The notes under the pieces were generated by a model. It was not told the origin of the DNA. It ran no database searches and saw nothing but the letters and a program-made list of their open reading frames with translations. 64,000 nucleotides of DNA from an uncultured Eubacteriales bacterium (GTDB lineage: Bacteria; Bacillota; Clostridia; Oscillospirales; Acutalibacteraceae): NCBI GenBank assembly GCA_900540085.1, contig UQEU01000006.1, forward strand, positions 62,001-126,000, given 5' to 3'. A program made the translations under genes and the position numbers. Numbering within the stretch: position 1 is the stretch's first letter; each line of letters starts with the position of its first letter. Positions 29,059-38,612 of the stretch are shown one piece after another.

Positions 29059-30073
29059 TTTTTACACCTGCCTTTGTTTTAGCATATTCTACCATCAGAT
29101 TTTTTACGGAGATTATATCGTTTATATCCACTACTTCAACAGGTGTATGCATATACTTTTCAGGAACTGACAAAAGTGAGCATTTAAAACCTGCTCCGCT
29201 TATTGTAAAAGCGTCTGCATCTGTACTTGTTCTTCCGTTCATTACTTCAATCTGATACGGTATATCTTTAGACTTTGCAACTCTTAAAAGTTCGTTGAAC
29301 AAAGCGCTGTCCAAAATCGGCGATTTTCCTATCATTACGCCTTTTCCTATTTCTCCGCATTCTGTTTTATCACAACCGGGAGTATATGCAAAACTTACAT
29401 CTACACAAATAACTTCATCTACATCTTTACCGAACAATGCAGAATATGAGCCTCTGTTACCCAACTCTTCCTGAGAAGCTAAAAGCAAGGTTGTTTTTAT
29501 TGGCAAATTCAGTTTTTTAATTTCTTCAGCGGCAAGAATAACAGCTGCAACTCCACTTCTGTCATCAAGGCAACTTGCACTGATTTGGTCTGACAAAAGT
29601 TCTGTAAAATTGCGTTTAAAAATAACTCTGTCGCCTAAATTTACAAGTTCTTTTAATTCATCAAATGAATATCCTGTATCAACAGCAACATCATTGACGC
29701 TTGTTTTATTTGCATTGTCAGCCTTTGACAAATGAGGCGGAAGCGTAGAAATGACGCCGTTTAATTCTTTTTTACCCAAAACAGTAACTTCATAGCCTAA
29801 AAGCATTCTTTCATCAATGCCGCCGCAAGACGCAACTTTTATAAAACCGTCTGTTGTAATATCTTTTACAATTAATCCTATTTCGTCCATATGCGCTTCA
29901 AGGACTATATGATATCCTTCTCCGAAAGTGCAGGAGATATTATTCATTTTGTCAATTTCTATATCGCCTACATCTGAAAGCAAGTCTGAAATTAATTCTT
30001 TTGCATTATCTTCGCAACCCGACGGAGCAATACAGAAAGTAAGTTTTTTTAATAAATCTTTAATATAAGTCAT
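29051..30073 (-). CDS. M42 family metallopeptidase (copy 2)
   Basis: A 340-residue paralogue of the downstream gene. Ligands are H61 and D63 (EAHMDEIG), D171 (CLDDRSG), E202-E203 (SQEELGNRG), D225 (ICVDVSF) and H309 (KYMHTPVEV). The two copies differ widely outside the motifs, so they are old duplicates that may have different specificities or form mixed TET particles (inference). AAGGTG lies 5 nt before the ATG. It begins 9 nt after murD. Confidence 0.9.
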   Translation of the reverse strand: MTYIKDLLKKLTFCIAPSGCEDNAKELISDLLSDVGDIEIDKMNNISCTFGEGYHIVLEAHMDEIGLIVKDITTDGFIKVASCGGIDERMLLGYEVTVLGKKELNGVISTLPPHLSKADNANKTSVNDVAVDTGYSFDELKELVNLGDRVIFKRNFTELLSDQISASCLDDRSGVAAVILAAEEIKKLNLPIKTTLLLASQEELGNRGSYSALFGKDVDEVICVDVSFAYTPGCDKTECGEIGKGVMIGKSPILDSALFNELLRVAKSKDIPYQIEVMNGRTSTDADAFTISGAGFKCSLLSVPEKYMHTPVEVVDINDIISVKNLMVEYAKTKAGVKNA

Positions 30074-30082
30074 TTTTACACC

Positions 30083-31483
30083 TTAATCAAGTTCATTTAC
30101 AATATTTTTAAAATGTTTGCCTCTGTATTCAAAGTTTTTATACAAATCAAAAGATGCACAGGCAGGCGAAAGCGAAACTATGTCGCCGTTTTGTGAATTT
30201 TCGTCTGCAATTTTAACTGCTTCTTCCATTGAATTTGCAAAGAGAATTTTCGGCATACCCTCTTTATAATTTTCATCGTTTACTACATCTTTGTAAATTT
30301 TTGGTGCAGTAACATCTCCCATAAGAATTAAAAGTTTTACTTTATCTAAAATATACGGCACCATAGGTTTAAACGAGATACCTTTATCGGAACCGCCGCA
30401 TATTATAATTATTTTTCTGTCAAATGATTTTAAACCCGATATTACTCTTGTAGGAGAAGTTGCTATTGAGTCATTGTACCATTTAACACCGTTTCTTTCA
30501 CGGACAAATTCTATTCTGTGTTCAACGCCGCCAAATTCACGGGCAACACTGACCATATTTTTTACAGTAACAAGTCCCCAAACGGCAGTAATTGCAGTAA
30601 GATAGTTTTCAATGTTATGGTCGCCTACAAGTCGTATATCATCTCTTGACATAACTTTCGTTTTATTTCCATCATAATCTTTAAATATTAAATCATTTCC
30701 GTCTAAATAAGCACCGTACGGAACTTCATCATTAAATGAAAATTGGTATAAAGTACCGTTAACATCTTCTGTCATTTTTTTTGTGTATTCGTTATTGTAA
30801 TTTAAAACTGCTCGTGAAAAAGCATTTTGATGAAGTAAAATATTTCTTTTTGAATCTACATACTCCTGCATATCTTTATGGTGGTCAAGATGATTTGGCG
30901 CAAGATTTGTGACTACTGCGATATCGGGCGATGAATGAATGGATATAAGTTGAAAAGAAGAAAGTTCAACAACTGCAATATCGTCCTTATCAATATTTGA
31001 TATTTCGGGAAGCAAAGCCTTACCGATATTTCCGCCGAGATGAACTTTATATCCTTGCTTTTTTAAAAACTCAGAAATAATAGTTGTTGTCGTTGTCTTT
31101 CCGTCACTACCCGTAACGGCTATTGTTTTACAAGGACAAAGACTCATAAAAACTTCCATTTCCGATGTGATAACTTTACCCTGCTTTTTTGCATTTACCA
31201 AAAAGTCAGCGTTTGGCATTATTCCCGGTGTTCTGAAAACAACATCAACATCGTTTAAAATGTCGAGATAATTTTCGCCGAGAGAAAAGTTTACACCGTG
31301 TTTTTCAAGGTCTTCGCAAATTTCTTTTCCTATATATTCTTTATCTTTTCTGTCGCACGCATATACTGTTGCACCATTATCGGCAAAAAACTTTGCAGTA
31401 GGAGCATTTGTAACGCCTACACCTATAAATGCAACTTTTTTGCCTTTAATATCGTCAAAAAATCTTTCACATCTAATATCCAT
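30083..31483 (-). CDS. murD: UDP-N-acetylmuramoyl-L-alanine--D-glutamate ligase
   Basis: A 466-residue Mur ligase. The N-terminal Rossmann-like UDP-binding domain (KVAFIGVGVTNAPTAKFF) is followed by the ATP loop VTGSDGKTTTTTI and the conserved LAPNHLDHH block; the C-terminal domain holds the ICGGSDKG motif. It adds D-glutamate to UDP-MurNAc-L-Ala in the cytosol. The ATG at 31483 has AGAGGTG 5 nt upstream and is preferred to the longer frame. It lies outside a dcw cluster, between a membrane protein gene and two M42 peptidases. Confidence 0.95.
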   Translation of the reverse strand: MDIRCERFFDDIKGKKVAFIGVGVTNAPTAKFFADNGATVYACDRKDKEYIGKEICEDLEKHGVNFSLGENYLDILNDVDVVFRTPGIMPNADFLVNAKKQGKVITSEMEVFMSLCPCKTIAVTGSDGKTTTTTIISEFLKKQGYKVHLGGNIGKALLPEISNIDKDDIAVVELSSFQLISIHSSPDIAVVTNLAPNHLDHHKDMQEYVDSKRNILLHQNAFSRAVLNYNNEYTKKMTEDVNGTLYQFSFNDEVPYGAYLDGNDLIFKDYDGNKTKVMSRDDIRLVGDHNIENYLTAITAVWGLVTVKNMVSVAREFGGVEHRIEFVRERNGVKWYNDSIATSPTRVISGLKSFDRKIIIICGGSDKGISFKPMVPYILDKVKLLILMGDVTAPKIYKDVVNDENYKEGMPKILFANSMEEAVKIADENSQNGDIVSLSPACASFDLYKNFEYRGKHFKNIVNELD

Positions 31484-31493
31484 AATACACCTC

Positions 31494-32330
31494 TTAATGT
31501 ACGATAAATTGTCCATCCAAATACTTTTTCAAATCAAAACTTTTCATTTTTTCTGCAAGTTCATCTTGAAAAGCAAGTCGTTCTTTTGCTTTATATTTAT
31601 CTTTTATAGGCAAATCACAATTCATAATATAGTTTGCGATATTTGCTTGATTTTTAGTTTCTCTGTTTCCGAGAAAATAACATCTTTTGGTAGAAAGTTC
31701 AACTATTGCGTTGTTTATTTTTATCTGTTGTTTCCTGCCGTATGCAGTTGTCATTTTTGAAAGTGCAATTGCGCTTTCGTCTGCTTTATCGGTTATAAAA
31801 AATACTACTATATTTCCCTTTTGTTTTAAATTCATTGTTGTCAAATCATTTAATACACAATCGGAATATGCAATAATATCGTTTCTGTCTAAATCTGAAA
31901 TTTCGGCACAATAGATATAATCTTTCCCCTTGTTTGCTTTAAAAGAAAATTCAAAATCACTTGATTTTACATTTTTTTTCAGAGAAAAACTATGGTCAAG
32001 CAAATCTTCTGCAACTGCTTTTATATACATATCACTCTCAATTTCTTCACGGGAAGTAAAATAGTATGACACATCATTTATTTCGTCTTCTATACTTTGA
32101 AGAAAAAAGTCTGATTTTGAATATTTAGAATAATACAAAAACAGTAAAACCATAGAAACTATTACAATAACATTGCTGAAAAAATAAAAGAAGCTATTAA
32201 CGGTTTTACCTGCTAATTCAACTATAAAAGGTTCTGCTCCGATATAAATAAATATAAAAACTGCGGCAAAAATCAACATGGCAGTCATAGCTTTTTTTAA
32301 CCTTTTTTGTTTTAATCTAAATTCATTCAT
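31494..32330 (-). CDS. Hypothetical membrane protein, two N-terminal helices
   Basis: A 278-residue protein I do not recognise. A basic start (MNEFRLKQKRLKKAM) precedes two membrane helices (about 17-37 and 46-65); the remaining ~210 residues are predicted soluble and alpha/beta in look, with no catalytic motif visible. The basic N-terminus suggests that the N-terminus and the C-terminal domain are cytoplasmic. The ATG overlaps the ligA stop by 4 nt, and murD starts 10 nt downstream, so it is made with both. Confidence 0.7.
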   Translation of the reverse strand: MNEFRLKQKRLKKAMTAMLIFAAVFIFIYIGAEPFIVELAGKTVNSFFYFFSNVIVIVSMVLLFLYYSKYSKSDFFLQSIEDEINDVSYYFTSREEIESDMYIKAVAEDLLDHSFSLKKNVKSSDFEFSFKANKGKDYIYCAEISDLDRNDIIAYSDCVLNDLTTMNLKQKGNIVVFFITDKADESAIALSKMTTAYGRKQQIKINNAIVELSTKRCYFLGNRETKNQANIANYIMNCDLPIKDKYKAKERLAFQDELAEKMKSFDLKKYLDGQFIVH

Positions 32331-34300
32331 AAGTTTGCCATTTCCTTAAATTCATTTTCATTTATAACTTTAACGCCTAAAGCGTTTGCTTTATCAAGTT
32401 TGCTGCCTGCTTCTTCACCTGCTAAAACAAAATCTGTTTTTTTAGATACGGAAGATGAACATTTACCACCGAATGATTCAATGATTTTTTGTGCTTCCGA
32501 ACGCTTAAAAGTAGGCAAGGTACCCGTAAGCACAAAAGTTTTTCCTGCAAATCTGTCATCTTTTATCTCTGTTTTTGAAACAGTATTTACGCCGTGTTGT
32601 TTGAATCGTAAAATTAAATCTTTAGTTTTTTCTGTTTTAAAAAAGTCATAAACACTTATTGCCATAACTTCCCCAAAACCGTCAATTTCACAAATTTCTT
32701 CGACAGACGCATTGATTACAGCGTCTATATTTTTAAAATGCTCTGCAAGCAATTTTGCTGCTTTTGAACCGATATGTCTTATACCCAAAGCAAACAACAA
32801 TTTTGATAAATCGTTTTCTTTTGATTTGTTTATCGACTCTATGATGTTCTTTGCACTCTTCTCCTGAAAACCGTCAAGTTTTAATATATCTTCAGATTTC
32901 AAATCATAAATATCGGCCGAAGAAGAAATCATATTGTTTTTACTGAATTGTTCAAGAATAGCCGGACCAAGTCCCTCTATATCCATAGCGTCTCTGCTGC
33001 AAAAATGAATTAAATTTCTCAAAAGTTGTGCGGGACAATCGGGATTTATGCACCTAATTGCAGCTTCGTCGTCTTCTCTTATAACATCACTTGAACAAGA
33101 CGGACATTTTGTCGGAAATTTATAAATATTATCAGACAAATGTTCATTAACACATAAAACTTCGGGTATTATATCCCCTGCTTTTCTAACTGTAACAATA
33201 TCACCTATTGCTATTCCTTTTTCAGTAATAAAATCAATATTGTGCAAAGTTGCTCTTGAAACAGTGGTACCGGCAAGATGAACGGGTTCTAACACGGCTG
33301 TCGGAGTTAAAACCCCTGTTCGTCCTACTGCTATTTCAATATCTAAAATTTTAGTTTGTTTTTCTTCAGGCGGATATTTAAAAGCAACTGCCCATTTGGG
33401 AAATTTTGCCGTACTGCCGAGTTCTGTTCGACTTTCAAAGTCATTCACTTTAATTACTGCACCGTCAATATCATATTCAAGGCTTCCCCTTGATTCGCCT
33501 ATATTTTTTATTTCTTCTATTGCGTCTTCAATATTATCAACAAGTTTATAAGTCGGTATTGTGTTAAATCCGAGAGTTTTCAAATAATCAAGGGATTGTT
33601 TGTGCGAATTCAATTCTTTACCTTCAATTTGCTGAATATTAAAAACAAAGATGTCAAGACCTCTCGTTTTTGTAACTTCACTGTCTTTTTGTCTTAATGA
33701 GCCTGCCGCAGCATTTCTTGGATTTTTAAATGGCTTTTCTTCATTTAAAATCTGCCTGTCAACAACTTTTTCAAAGCTCTTTTTAGGCATATATACTTCC
33801 CCTCTGACCTCGAGATACTCTAAAGGCTCATTTAGTTTCAAAGGGATGTTTCTAATAACTTTAAGATTTGCCGTAACATCTTCACCGACATTTCCGTCGC
33901 CTCGAGTTGAGCCTCTGAAAAACACACCGTTTCTGTACTCTAAACTTACGGACAGACCGTCAATCTTCGGTTCTACAACATATTGACAGTTTACAACTGT
34001 TTCATTGACACGCTTTGAAAAATCTCTGAGTTCGTTGTGAGAAAAAGCATCTTGCAGACTTTCCATTCTTACAGTATGAACTACGCTTTCAAAAGTGTTA
34101 TCAGCTTTTCCTCCTACACGCTGTGTCGGAGAATCGGGAGTTTTATATTCAGGATAATTTTCTTCAAGTGATTGAAGTTCACGCATCATCATATCGTATT
34201 CATAGTCTTCAATTTCCGGTGCATCTTCATTATAGTATCTGTTGCTGTGATACTCGATTTGTTTTCGTAACTGTTCAATTTTATTTTTAATATCGTTCAT
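32327..34300 (-). CDS. ligA: NAD-dependent DNA ligase
   Basis: A 657-residue LigA. The Ia domain (YYNEDAPEIEDYEYDMMM), the adenylation lysine in EPKIDGLSV, the OB-fold, the Cys4 zinc finger (CPSC...CINPDC), helix-hairpin-helix repeats and a C-terminal BRCT domain (FAGKTFVLTGTLPTF) appear in order. It seals nicks in replication and repair. I use the ATG at 34300, with GGTG 6 nt upstream, rather than a TTG four codons earlier. It heads the ligA...addA series behind a good SigA promoter. Confidence 0.96.
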   Translation of the reverse strand: MNDIKNKIEQLRKQIEYHSNRYYNEDAPEIEDYEYDMMMRELQSLEENYPEYKTPDSPTQRVGGKADNTFESVVHTVRMESLQDAFSHNELRDFSKRVNETVVNCQYVVEPKIDGLSVSLEYRNGVFFRGSTRGDGNVGEDVTANLKVIRNIPLKLNEPLEYLEVRGEVYMPKKSFEKVVDRQILNEEKPFKNPRNAAAGSLRQKDSEVTKTRGLDIFVFNIQQIEGKELNSHKQSLDYLKTLGFNTIPTYKLVDNIEDAIEEIKNIGESRGSLEYDIDGAVIKVNDFESRTELGSTAKFPKWAVAFKYPPEEKQTKILDIEIAVGRTGVLTPTAVLEPVHLAGTTVSRATLHNIDFITEKGIAIGDIVTVRKAGDIIPEVLCVNEHLSDNIYKFPTKCPSCSSDVIREDDEAAIRCINPDCPAQLLRNLIHFCSRDAMDIEGLGPAILEQFSKNNMISSSADIYDLKSEDILKLDGFQEKSAKNIIESINKSKENDLSKLLFALGIRHIGSKAAKLLAEHFKNIDAVINASVEEICEIDGFGEVMAISVYDFFKTEKTKDLILRFKQHGVNTVSKTEIKDDRFAGKTFVLTGTLPTFKRSEAQKIIESFGGKCSSSVSKKTDFVLAGEEAGSKLDKANALGVKVINENEFKEMANL

Positions 34301-34337
34301 TTCAATCACCAAACTAATATAATTCTTTAGCTAAATT

Positions 34338-34365
34338 ATTATACCACATATCTGTATTTATTCAA
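34338..34365 (-). promoter_or_regulatory. SigA promoter with extended -10, upstream of ligA
   Basis: On the minus strand TTGAAT (34365-34360), 16 nt, then TATAAT (34343-34338) preceded by TGG, an extended -10. It is 38 nt before the ligA ATG and just after the tyrS terminator. Confidence 0.7.
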
Positions 34366-34388
34366 TAAATAAATGCAATTAATAACAA

Positions 34389-34413
34389 AAGAGGCACAAA
34401 AAATGTGCCTCTT
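34389..34413 (-). terminator. Terminator after tyrS
   Basis: AAGAGGCACA pairs exactly with TGTGCCTCTT around a 5-nt loop. On the minus strand it is followed by TTGTTATT, a modest T tract. Confidence 0.75.
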
Positions 34414-34423
34414 AAACTAAAAA

Positions 34424-35644
34424 TTAAAGATAAAATTTACGAAATACTTTTTTACCTTTTTTCACTATTATTTCTTCATTGAAATCTTCTTTTGAAAAAT
34501 CTTTAAAAGTATCTGTTACTTTTTCATCTAAAACAGATATTCCGCCCTGTTGTATAAGGCGTCTGCCCTCACCCTTAGATTTAATCATACCTGCTTTAAT
34601 CATCATATCGAGAAGAGAAATTCTGCCGTCTGTAAAATCTTCATCTTCAAGTTTTGTTGAAGGCATATCTGCACTGTTGCTTCCGCCGCTGAAAAGTGCT
34701 TTTGCCGCAGTTTCGGCTTTTTGTGCTTCTTCTTCGCCGTGTACAAGTTTTGTAAGTTCAAAAGCAAGAACTTCTTTTGCTTTGTTGAGTTCACTGCCCT
34801 CAAGTTTTTCATACTCTGCAATTTCTTCAAGCGGAACAAATGTGAGCATCTTCATACATTTGATAACATCACTGTCATCAACATTTCGCCAATATTGATA
34901 AAAATCATACGGAGAAGTTTTTTCAGGGTCAAGCCATACTGCGCCCTTTTGAGTTTTACCCATCTTTTTTCCTTCGGAATTAAGCAAAAGATTGATTGTC
35001 ATTGCATTTACTGTTTTTCCGAGTTTACGACGGATAAGTTCTTTACCGCCAAGCATATTTGACCATTGGTCATCGCCACCAAACTGAAGATTGCAGCCAT
35101 ATTTTTGGTACAAAGCGTAGAAGTCGTAACTTTGCATAATCATATAGTTAAATTCAAAAAAGCTGAGACCTTTTTCCATTCTCTGTTTATAGCACTCTGC
35201 GGTAAGCATTCTGTTTACAGAGAAACAAGCACCAACCTCACGCAAAAGTTCGATATAGTTTAAATCTAAAAGCCAGTCTGCATTGTTTACCATCAACGCT
35301 TTGCCATCAGAAAAATCAATAAACTTGCTCATTTGCTTTTTAAAGCATTCGCAGTTATGATTGATAATTTCCGGAGTAAGCATTTGACGCATATCCGAAC
35401 GACCGGAAGGGTCTCCGACCATACCTGTGCCGCCGCCTACAAGTGCAATAGGCTTATTACCTGCCATTTGCAATCTTTTCATAAGGCAGAGTGCCATAAA
35501 ATGTCCTACATGAAGACTGTCGGCAGTCGGGTCAAAACCAATATAAAATGTAGCATTACCGCTATTTATAAGTTTTTTTACTTCTTCTTCGTCTGTTACT
35601 TGAGCAATTAAACCACGCTCTTGTAATTCTTCATATACACCCAT
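34424..35644 (-). CDS. tyrS: Tyrosine--tRNA ligase
   Basis: A 406-residue class I synthetase. The HIGH-type motif is LHVGH (GFDPTADSLHVGH) and the KMSKS-type motif is KMGKT; a C-terminal S4 RNA-binding domain carries EGRRLIQQGGISV. It charges tRNA-Tyr. The ATG at 35644 has AGGAGG 5 nt upstream; the longer frame to 35680 lies inside recN. It overlaps the recN end by 14 nt, and no T-box leader is possible at this start because the upstream DNA is recN coding sequence. Confidence 0.96.
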   Translation of the reverse strand: MGVYEELQERGLIAQVTDEEEVKKLINSGNATFYIGFDPTADSLHVGHFMALCLMKRLQMAGNKPIALVGGGTGMVGDPSGRSDMRQMLTPEIINHNCECFKKQMSKFIDFSDGKALMVNNADWLLDLNYIELLREVGACFSVNRMLTAECYKQRMEKGLSFFEFNYMIMQSYDFYALYQKYGCNLQFGGDDQWSNMLGGKELIRRKLGKTVNAMTINLLLNSEGKKMGKTQKGAVWLDPEKTSPYDFYQYWRNVDDSDVIKCMKMLTFVPLEEIAEYEKLEGSELNKAKEVLAFELTKLVHGEEEAQKAETAAKALFSGGSNSADMPSTKLEDEDFTDGRISLLDMMIKAGMIKSKGEGRRLIQQGGISVLDEKVTDTFKDFSKEDFNEEIIVKKGKKVFRKFYL

Positions 35645-37310
35645 TTTTATCCTCCTGTGAAACAAGCAATTCCTCTGCACTTTTAAGGAGCGACTCGGTA
35701 ATTTCTTTGCCGCCCATTATTCGTGCAAGTTCGTATTTTCTTTCTTCAAAATTTAAAGGAACTACTTTAGTATATGTTTTATCATTTTCAACATCTTTGG
35801 AAATCAAAAGATGTCTGTCAGCAAAAGACGCAATCTGTGCTGAATGTGTTACACAGATAACCTGCGTGTTGTTTGAAACCTCTTTGAGTTTTAAGCCTAT
35901 TTTTCTGCTTGCTCCGCCTGATACGCCCGTATCAATTTCATCAAAAATAAGCGTACCTATATCGTCACTTTTTGCAATAATATTTTTAAACGCAAGCATT
36001 ATACGAGAAAGTTCGCCGCCGCTTGCTATTTTAGAAAGTGGCTTTAACGGCAATCCGGGGTTAGTTGACAACAAAAATTCAATATTGTCAAAACCTGTCG
36101 AACTTAATTTTCCTTGAGAAAAATTTACAGAAAACTGAACATTCGGCATATTTAAAAATTCAAGTTGTACTTTAACATCTTTTTCAAACACTTTAGCCGT
36201 TTTTTTTCTGTGTTCAGATAATTTTTTTGCTTTATCTACAACATTCTCGTATAGTTCGTCATATCGTTTGCTCAAAACTTCTATTTCATTATCGCTGAAA
36301 ATAATTAAATCTCTTTGTTTTTTCGCATTGTCTAAAAACTCAAGAATTTCTTTTTCCGACTCTCCGTATTTTAAACACAAATTGTACAATAAGTCAAGTC
36401 TTTCTTCAATATCGTTCAAATTGAGTTCGTTAAACGACAAATCTGACAATTTGTTTTCATTAAAATCATTTAAACTTTCGATTTTTTCAGCAACTTCATC
36501 AAGCAATTTATAGACATTTTCAAGTTGTGAGTCTATTTCACAAAGCGGTACCAATTTACTTTTTAAAGACTGTAAAACAGAAATTGCTCCTGCCTCATCT
36601 TCTGCACCATTGCAAAAACTTGATACGGATGAGAGAACCGATTTTATTTTTTCAAGATTTAAAATCTTGTTCTTTTTTTCAATTAGTTCGTCTTTTTCTC
36701 CGATTTTGACATTTGCTTTTTCAATTTCATCAATCTGAAAATTTAAAATTTCAAGTTTGCTTTCTTTATCGTCATCATCTTTGGTAAGAGCCTTCAGTTT
36801 TCTTCTTACAGTCATAAATTCTTTAAAACTTTCTGTATAAGAAGATAAATATTTATTGTCAGTCGAAAGTTTGTCTATAAAGGTATAGTGAAGATTTGGG
36901 TCGAGTAGTTGTTGAGAGTCATGTTGTCCGTGTATGTTGACAAGTTTTCTTCCTATTTCTTTTAACATAGAAGCGGTAATATTCATAGAATTTACTTTAC
37001 ATACCGTTTTGCCGTTTGAAGATAATTGTCTTGAAATATACAAATCCCTGTCGCACTCAATACCATATTCGGACAAAATCTTTATAACACTGTCGCTGAC
37101 ATTCTCAAAATATGCATTTACAATGGCTTTTTCTTCGCCGTTTCTTATTAAATCTCGGGATGTTCTTTCGCCTAAAACAGCATTCAAACTGTCAATTACT
37201 ATTGATTTACCTGCACCGGTTTCACCTGTCAAAACATTAAATCCGTTTTCAAACTCAATAACTGCTTTTTCGATTACTGCAATATTTTCGATTGATAATG
37301 TTTTAAGCAT
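35631..37310 (-). CDS. recN: DNA repair protein RecN
   Basis: A 559-residue SMC-like ATPase. Walker A is TGETGAGKS (28-36), a long coiled-coil middle spans roughly 150-370, the signature is IASGGELSRIMLAF, and Walker B is LIFDEIDTGVSG. It gathers broken ends during double-strand break repair. recN starts 8 nt inside argR, the same argR/ahrC-recN order as in B. subtilis, where spoIVB and spo0A follow; here tyrS follows instead. Confidence 0.95.
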   Translation of the reverse strand: MLKTLSIENIAVIEKAVIEFENGFNVLTGETGAGKSIVIDSLNAVLGERTSRDLIRNGEEKAIVNAYFENVSDSVIKILSEYGIECDRDLYISRQLSSNGKTVCKVNSMNITASMLKEIGRKLVNIHGQHDSQQLLDPNLHYTFIDKLSTDNKYLSSYTESFKEFMTVRRKLKALTKDDDDKESKLEILNFQIDEIEKANVKIGEKDELIEKKNKILNLEKIKSVLSSVSSFCNGAEDEAGAISVLQSLKSKLVPLCEIDSQLENVYKLLDEVAEKIESLNDFNENKLSDLSFNELNLNDIEERLDLLYNLCLKYGESEKEILEFLDNAKKQRDLIIFSDNEIEVLSKRYDELYENVVDKAKKLSEHRKKTAKVFEKDVKVQLEFLNMPNVQFSVNFSQGKLSSTGFDNIEFLLSTNPGLPLKPLSKIASGGELSRIMLAFKNIIAKSDDIGTLIFDEIDTGVSGGASRKIGLKLKEVSNNTQVICVTHSAQIASFADRHLLISKDVENDKTYTKVVPLNFEERKYELARIMGGKEITESLLKSAEELLVSQEDKNGCI

Positions 37311-37755
37311 TAACTATCTTCTCCAAACTATGAGCAAACAAGACTGCCTGCTCTTCATTTTTGCACAAAACAAAAATAGTGTCGTCGCCTGCAATAGTGC
37401 CTACTACGCCTGACCATTCCATTGCATCAATAGCGGCGCAAGTTGCATTTGCCATACCTGAATAGCATCTGACAACAACAGTATTCATAGCTGACTCGAT
37501 ACTTTGAATAGACTCTATAAAAATGCTGTTTGTTCTTTTTTCTTCTTCGGAAATCTCGCTTTTATTTCTTGAATATATATATCTTCCTTCATTAGATAAA
37601 ACTTTTACCAGACGCAATTCTTTAATATCTCGAGAAATTGTTGCCTGCGTGATTTCAAAACCGCTTTCCTTTAAATATTGCTGAAGTTCCTCTTGAGTTT
37701 CAACATTATACAATGATATAATTTCAAGAATTTTAGATTGTCTTCTCTTTTTCAT
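37303..37755 (-). CDS. argR: Arginine repressor ArgR/AhrC
   Basis: A 150-residue repressor. The winged helix DNA-binding domain covers 1-70 (ETQEELQQYLKESGFEITQA, TISRDIKELRLVKV); the C-terminal hexamerisation and arginine-binding domain holds the family's GTIAGDDTIFV and acidic pair. It controls arginine synthesis and use in response to arginine. The ATG shares a base with the nadK stop (TAATG) and has GAGAGGA upstream. It is in the conserved tlyA-nadK-argR-recN order. Confidence 0.95.
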   Translation of the reverse strand: MKKRRQSKILEIISLYNVETQEELQQYLKESGFEITQATISRDIKELRLVKVLSNEGRYIYSRNKSEISEEEKRTNSIFIESIQSIESAMNTVVVRCYSGMANATCAAIDAMEWSGVVGTIAGDDTIFVLCKNEEQAVLFAHSLEKIVNA

Positions 37756-38612
37756 TAAAAAATCCTCTCAATAACTTTTTTATTAAGCGTGTCGTAAAAA
37801 TCGTCGGGCTTAATTCTGATTAGTTTCGCAGAATGCTCGGCTTTTGAGATTTTAATTACGGCTCCGCTTGGTATTTGAATTGATTTATTTCCGTCAACAC
37901 TTAAATAAGAATTATTATTCATATCACTGTCAACATTTGCAAAAAGTTCAGTTGAAGAATTGACAACATACGACCTGTTTACAAGTGAATGAGGGCAAAT
38001 CGGTGTAATTACAAAACAAGAATTATCAGGACTTACAACAGGTCCGCCTGCCGCCATAGAATACGCAGTAGAACCGGTCGGTGTTGAAAAAATGAGTCCG
38101 TCTGCACGAATCTTCAAAACATTGCTGTTTTGTGTTGCCACACTGATGTCAATAAGACGGGCAAGTTCGCCTCTTGTTATGACTGCATCATTGACAGAAT
38201 AGTTTTCCGACAAAATTTTTCCGTCTTTAATAACCTGTGTTTTAATCATCATTCTTCTGTCAACTATGTATTCGCCGTTTATCAGCTTTTCTAACAAATT
38301 TGTTTCATGACTCTCGGCTGCCGTTAAAAAGCCTAATCTTCCCGTATTAATTCCAAAAGTAAATTTACCCCTGAGAGACGCTTTTTTTACAATTGAAAGC
38401 ATAGTACCGTCGCCACCGATTGCAACAACAAAATCAGAATTATCAATAATATCATATTCTGAACCATAACAAATATTTAAGTCTTTAAAATCACTTTTAT
38501 ATTGTTCAGAACAATAAACAACGCAATTTAATTCTATTAGTTTTTTTATAACGCCAATTGCGGTCGAAACAGATTTTTCATTATATCTATTTGGAAATAC
38601 AGAAACAATCAT
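37755..38612 (-). CDS. nadK: NAD kinase
   Basis: A 285-residue ATP-NAD kinase. The GGDG motif is at 66-69 (VAIGGDGTML), the substrate Asp/Asn block is NDAVITRGELAR, and the conserved TGSTAYSMAAGGPVVSP glycine-rich region follows. It makes NADP from NAD. The start shares one base with the tlyA stop, and GAGGA in the tlyA end is its ribosome binding site. Confidence 0.95.
   Translation of the reverse strand: MIVSVFPNRYNEKSVSTAIGVIKKLIELNCVVYCSEQYKSDFKDLNICYGSEYDIIDNSDFVVAIGGDGTMLSIVKKASLRGKFTFGINTGRLGFLTAAESHETNLLEKLINGEYIVDRRMMIKTQVIKDGKILSENYSVNDAVITRGELARLIDISVATQNSNVLKIRADGLIFSTPTGSTAYSMAAGGPVVSPDNSCFVITPICPHSLVNRSYVVNSSTELFANVDSDMNNNSYLSVDGNKSIQIPSGAVIKISKAEHSAKLIRIKPDDFYDTLNKKVIERIF

Noticed and set aside
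34479..34898. 139-codon plus-strand frame
   Set aside because: It is a Ser-rich shadow of tyrS.
35645..35760. T-box leader before tyrS
   Set aside because: The DNA is recN coding sequence and no T-box core or specifier stem is seen.
36934..37413. 159-codon plus-strand frame
   Set aside because: It is antisense to recN/argR and lacks a ribosome binding site.
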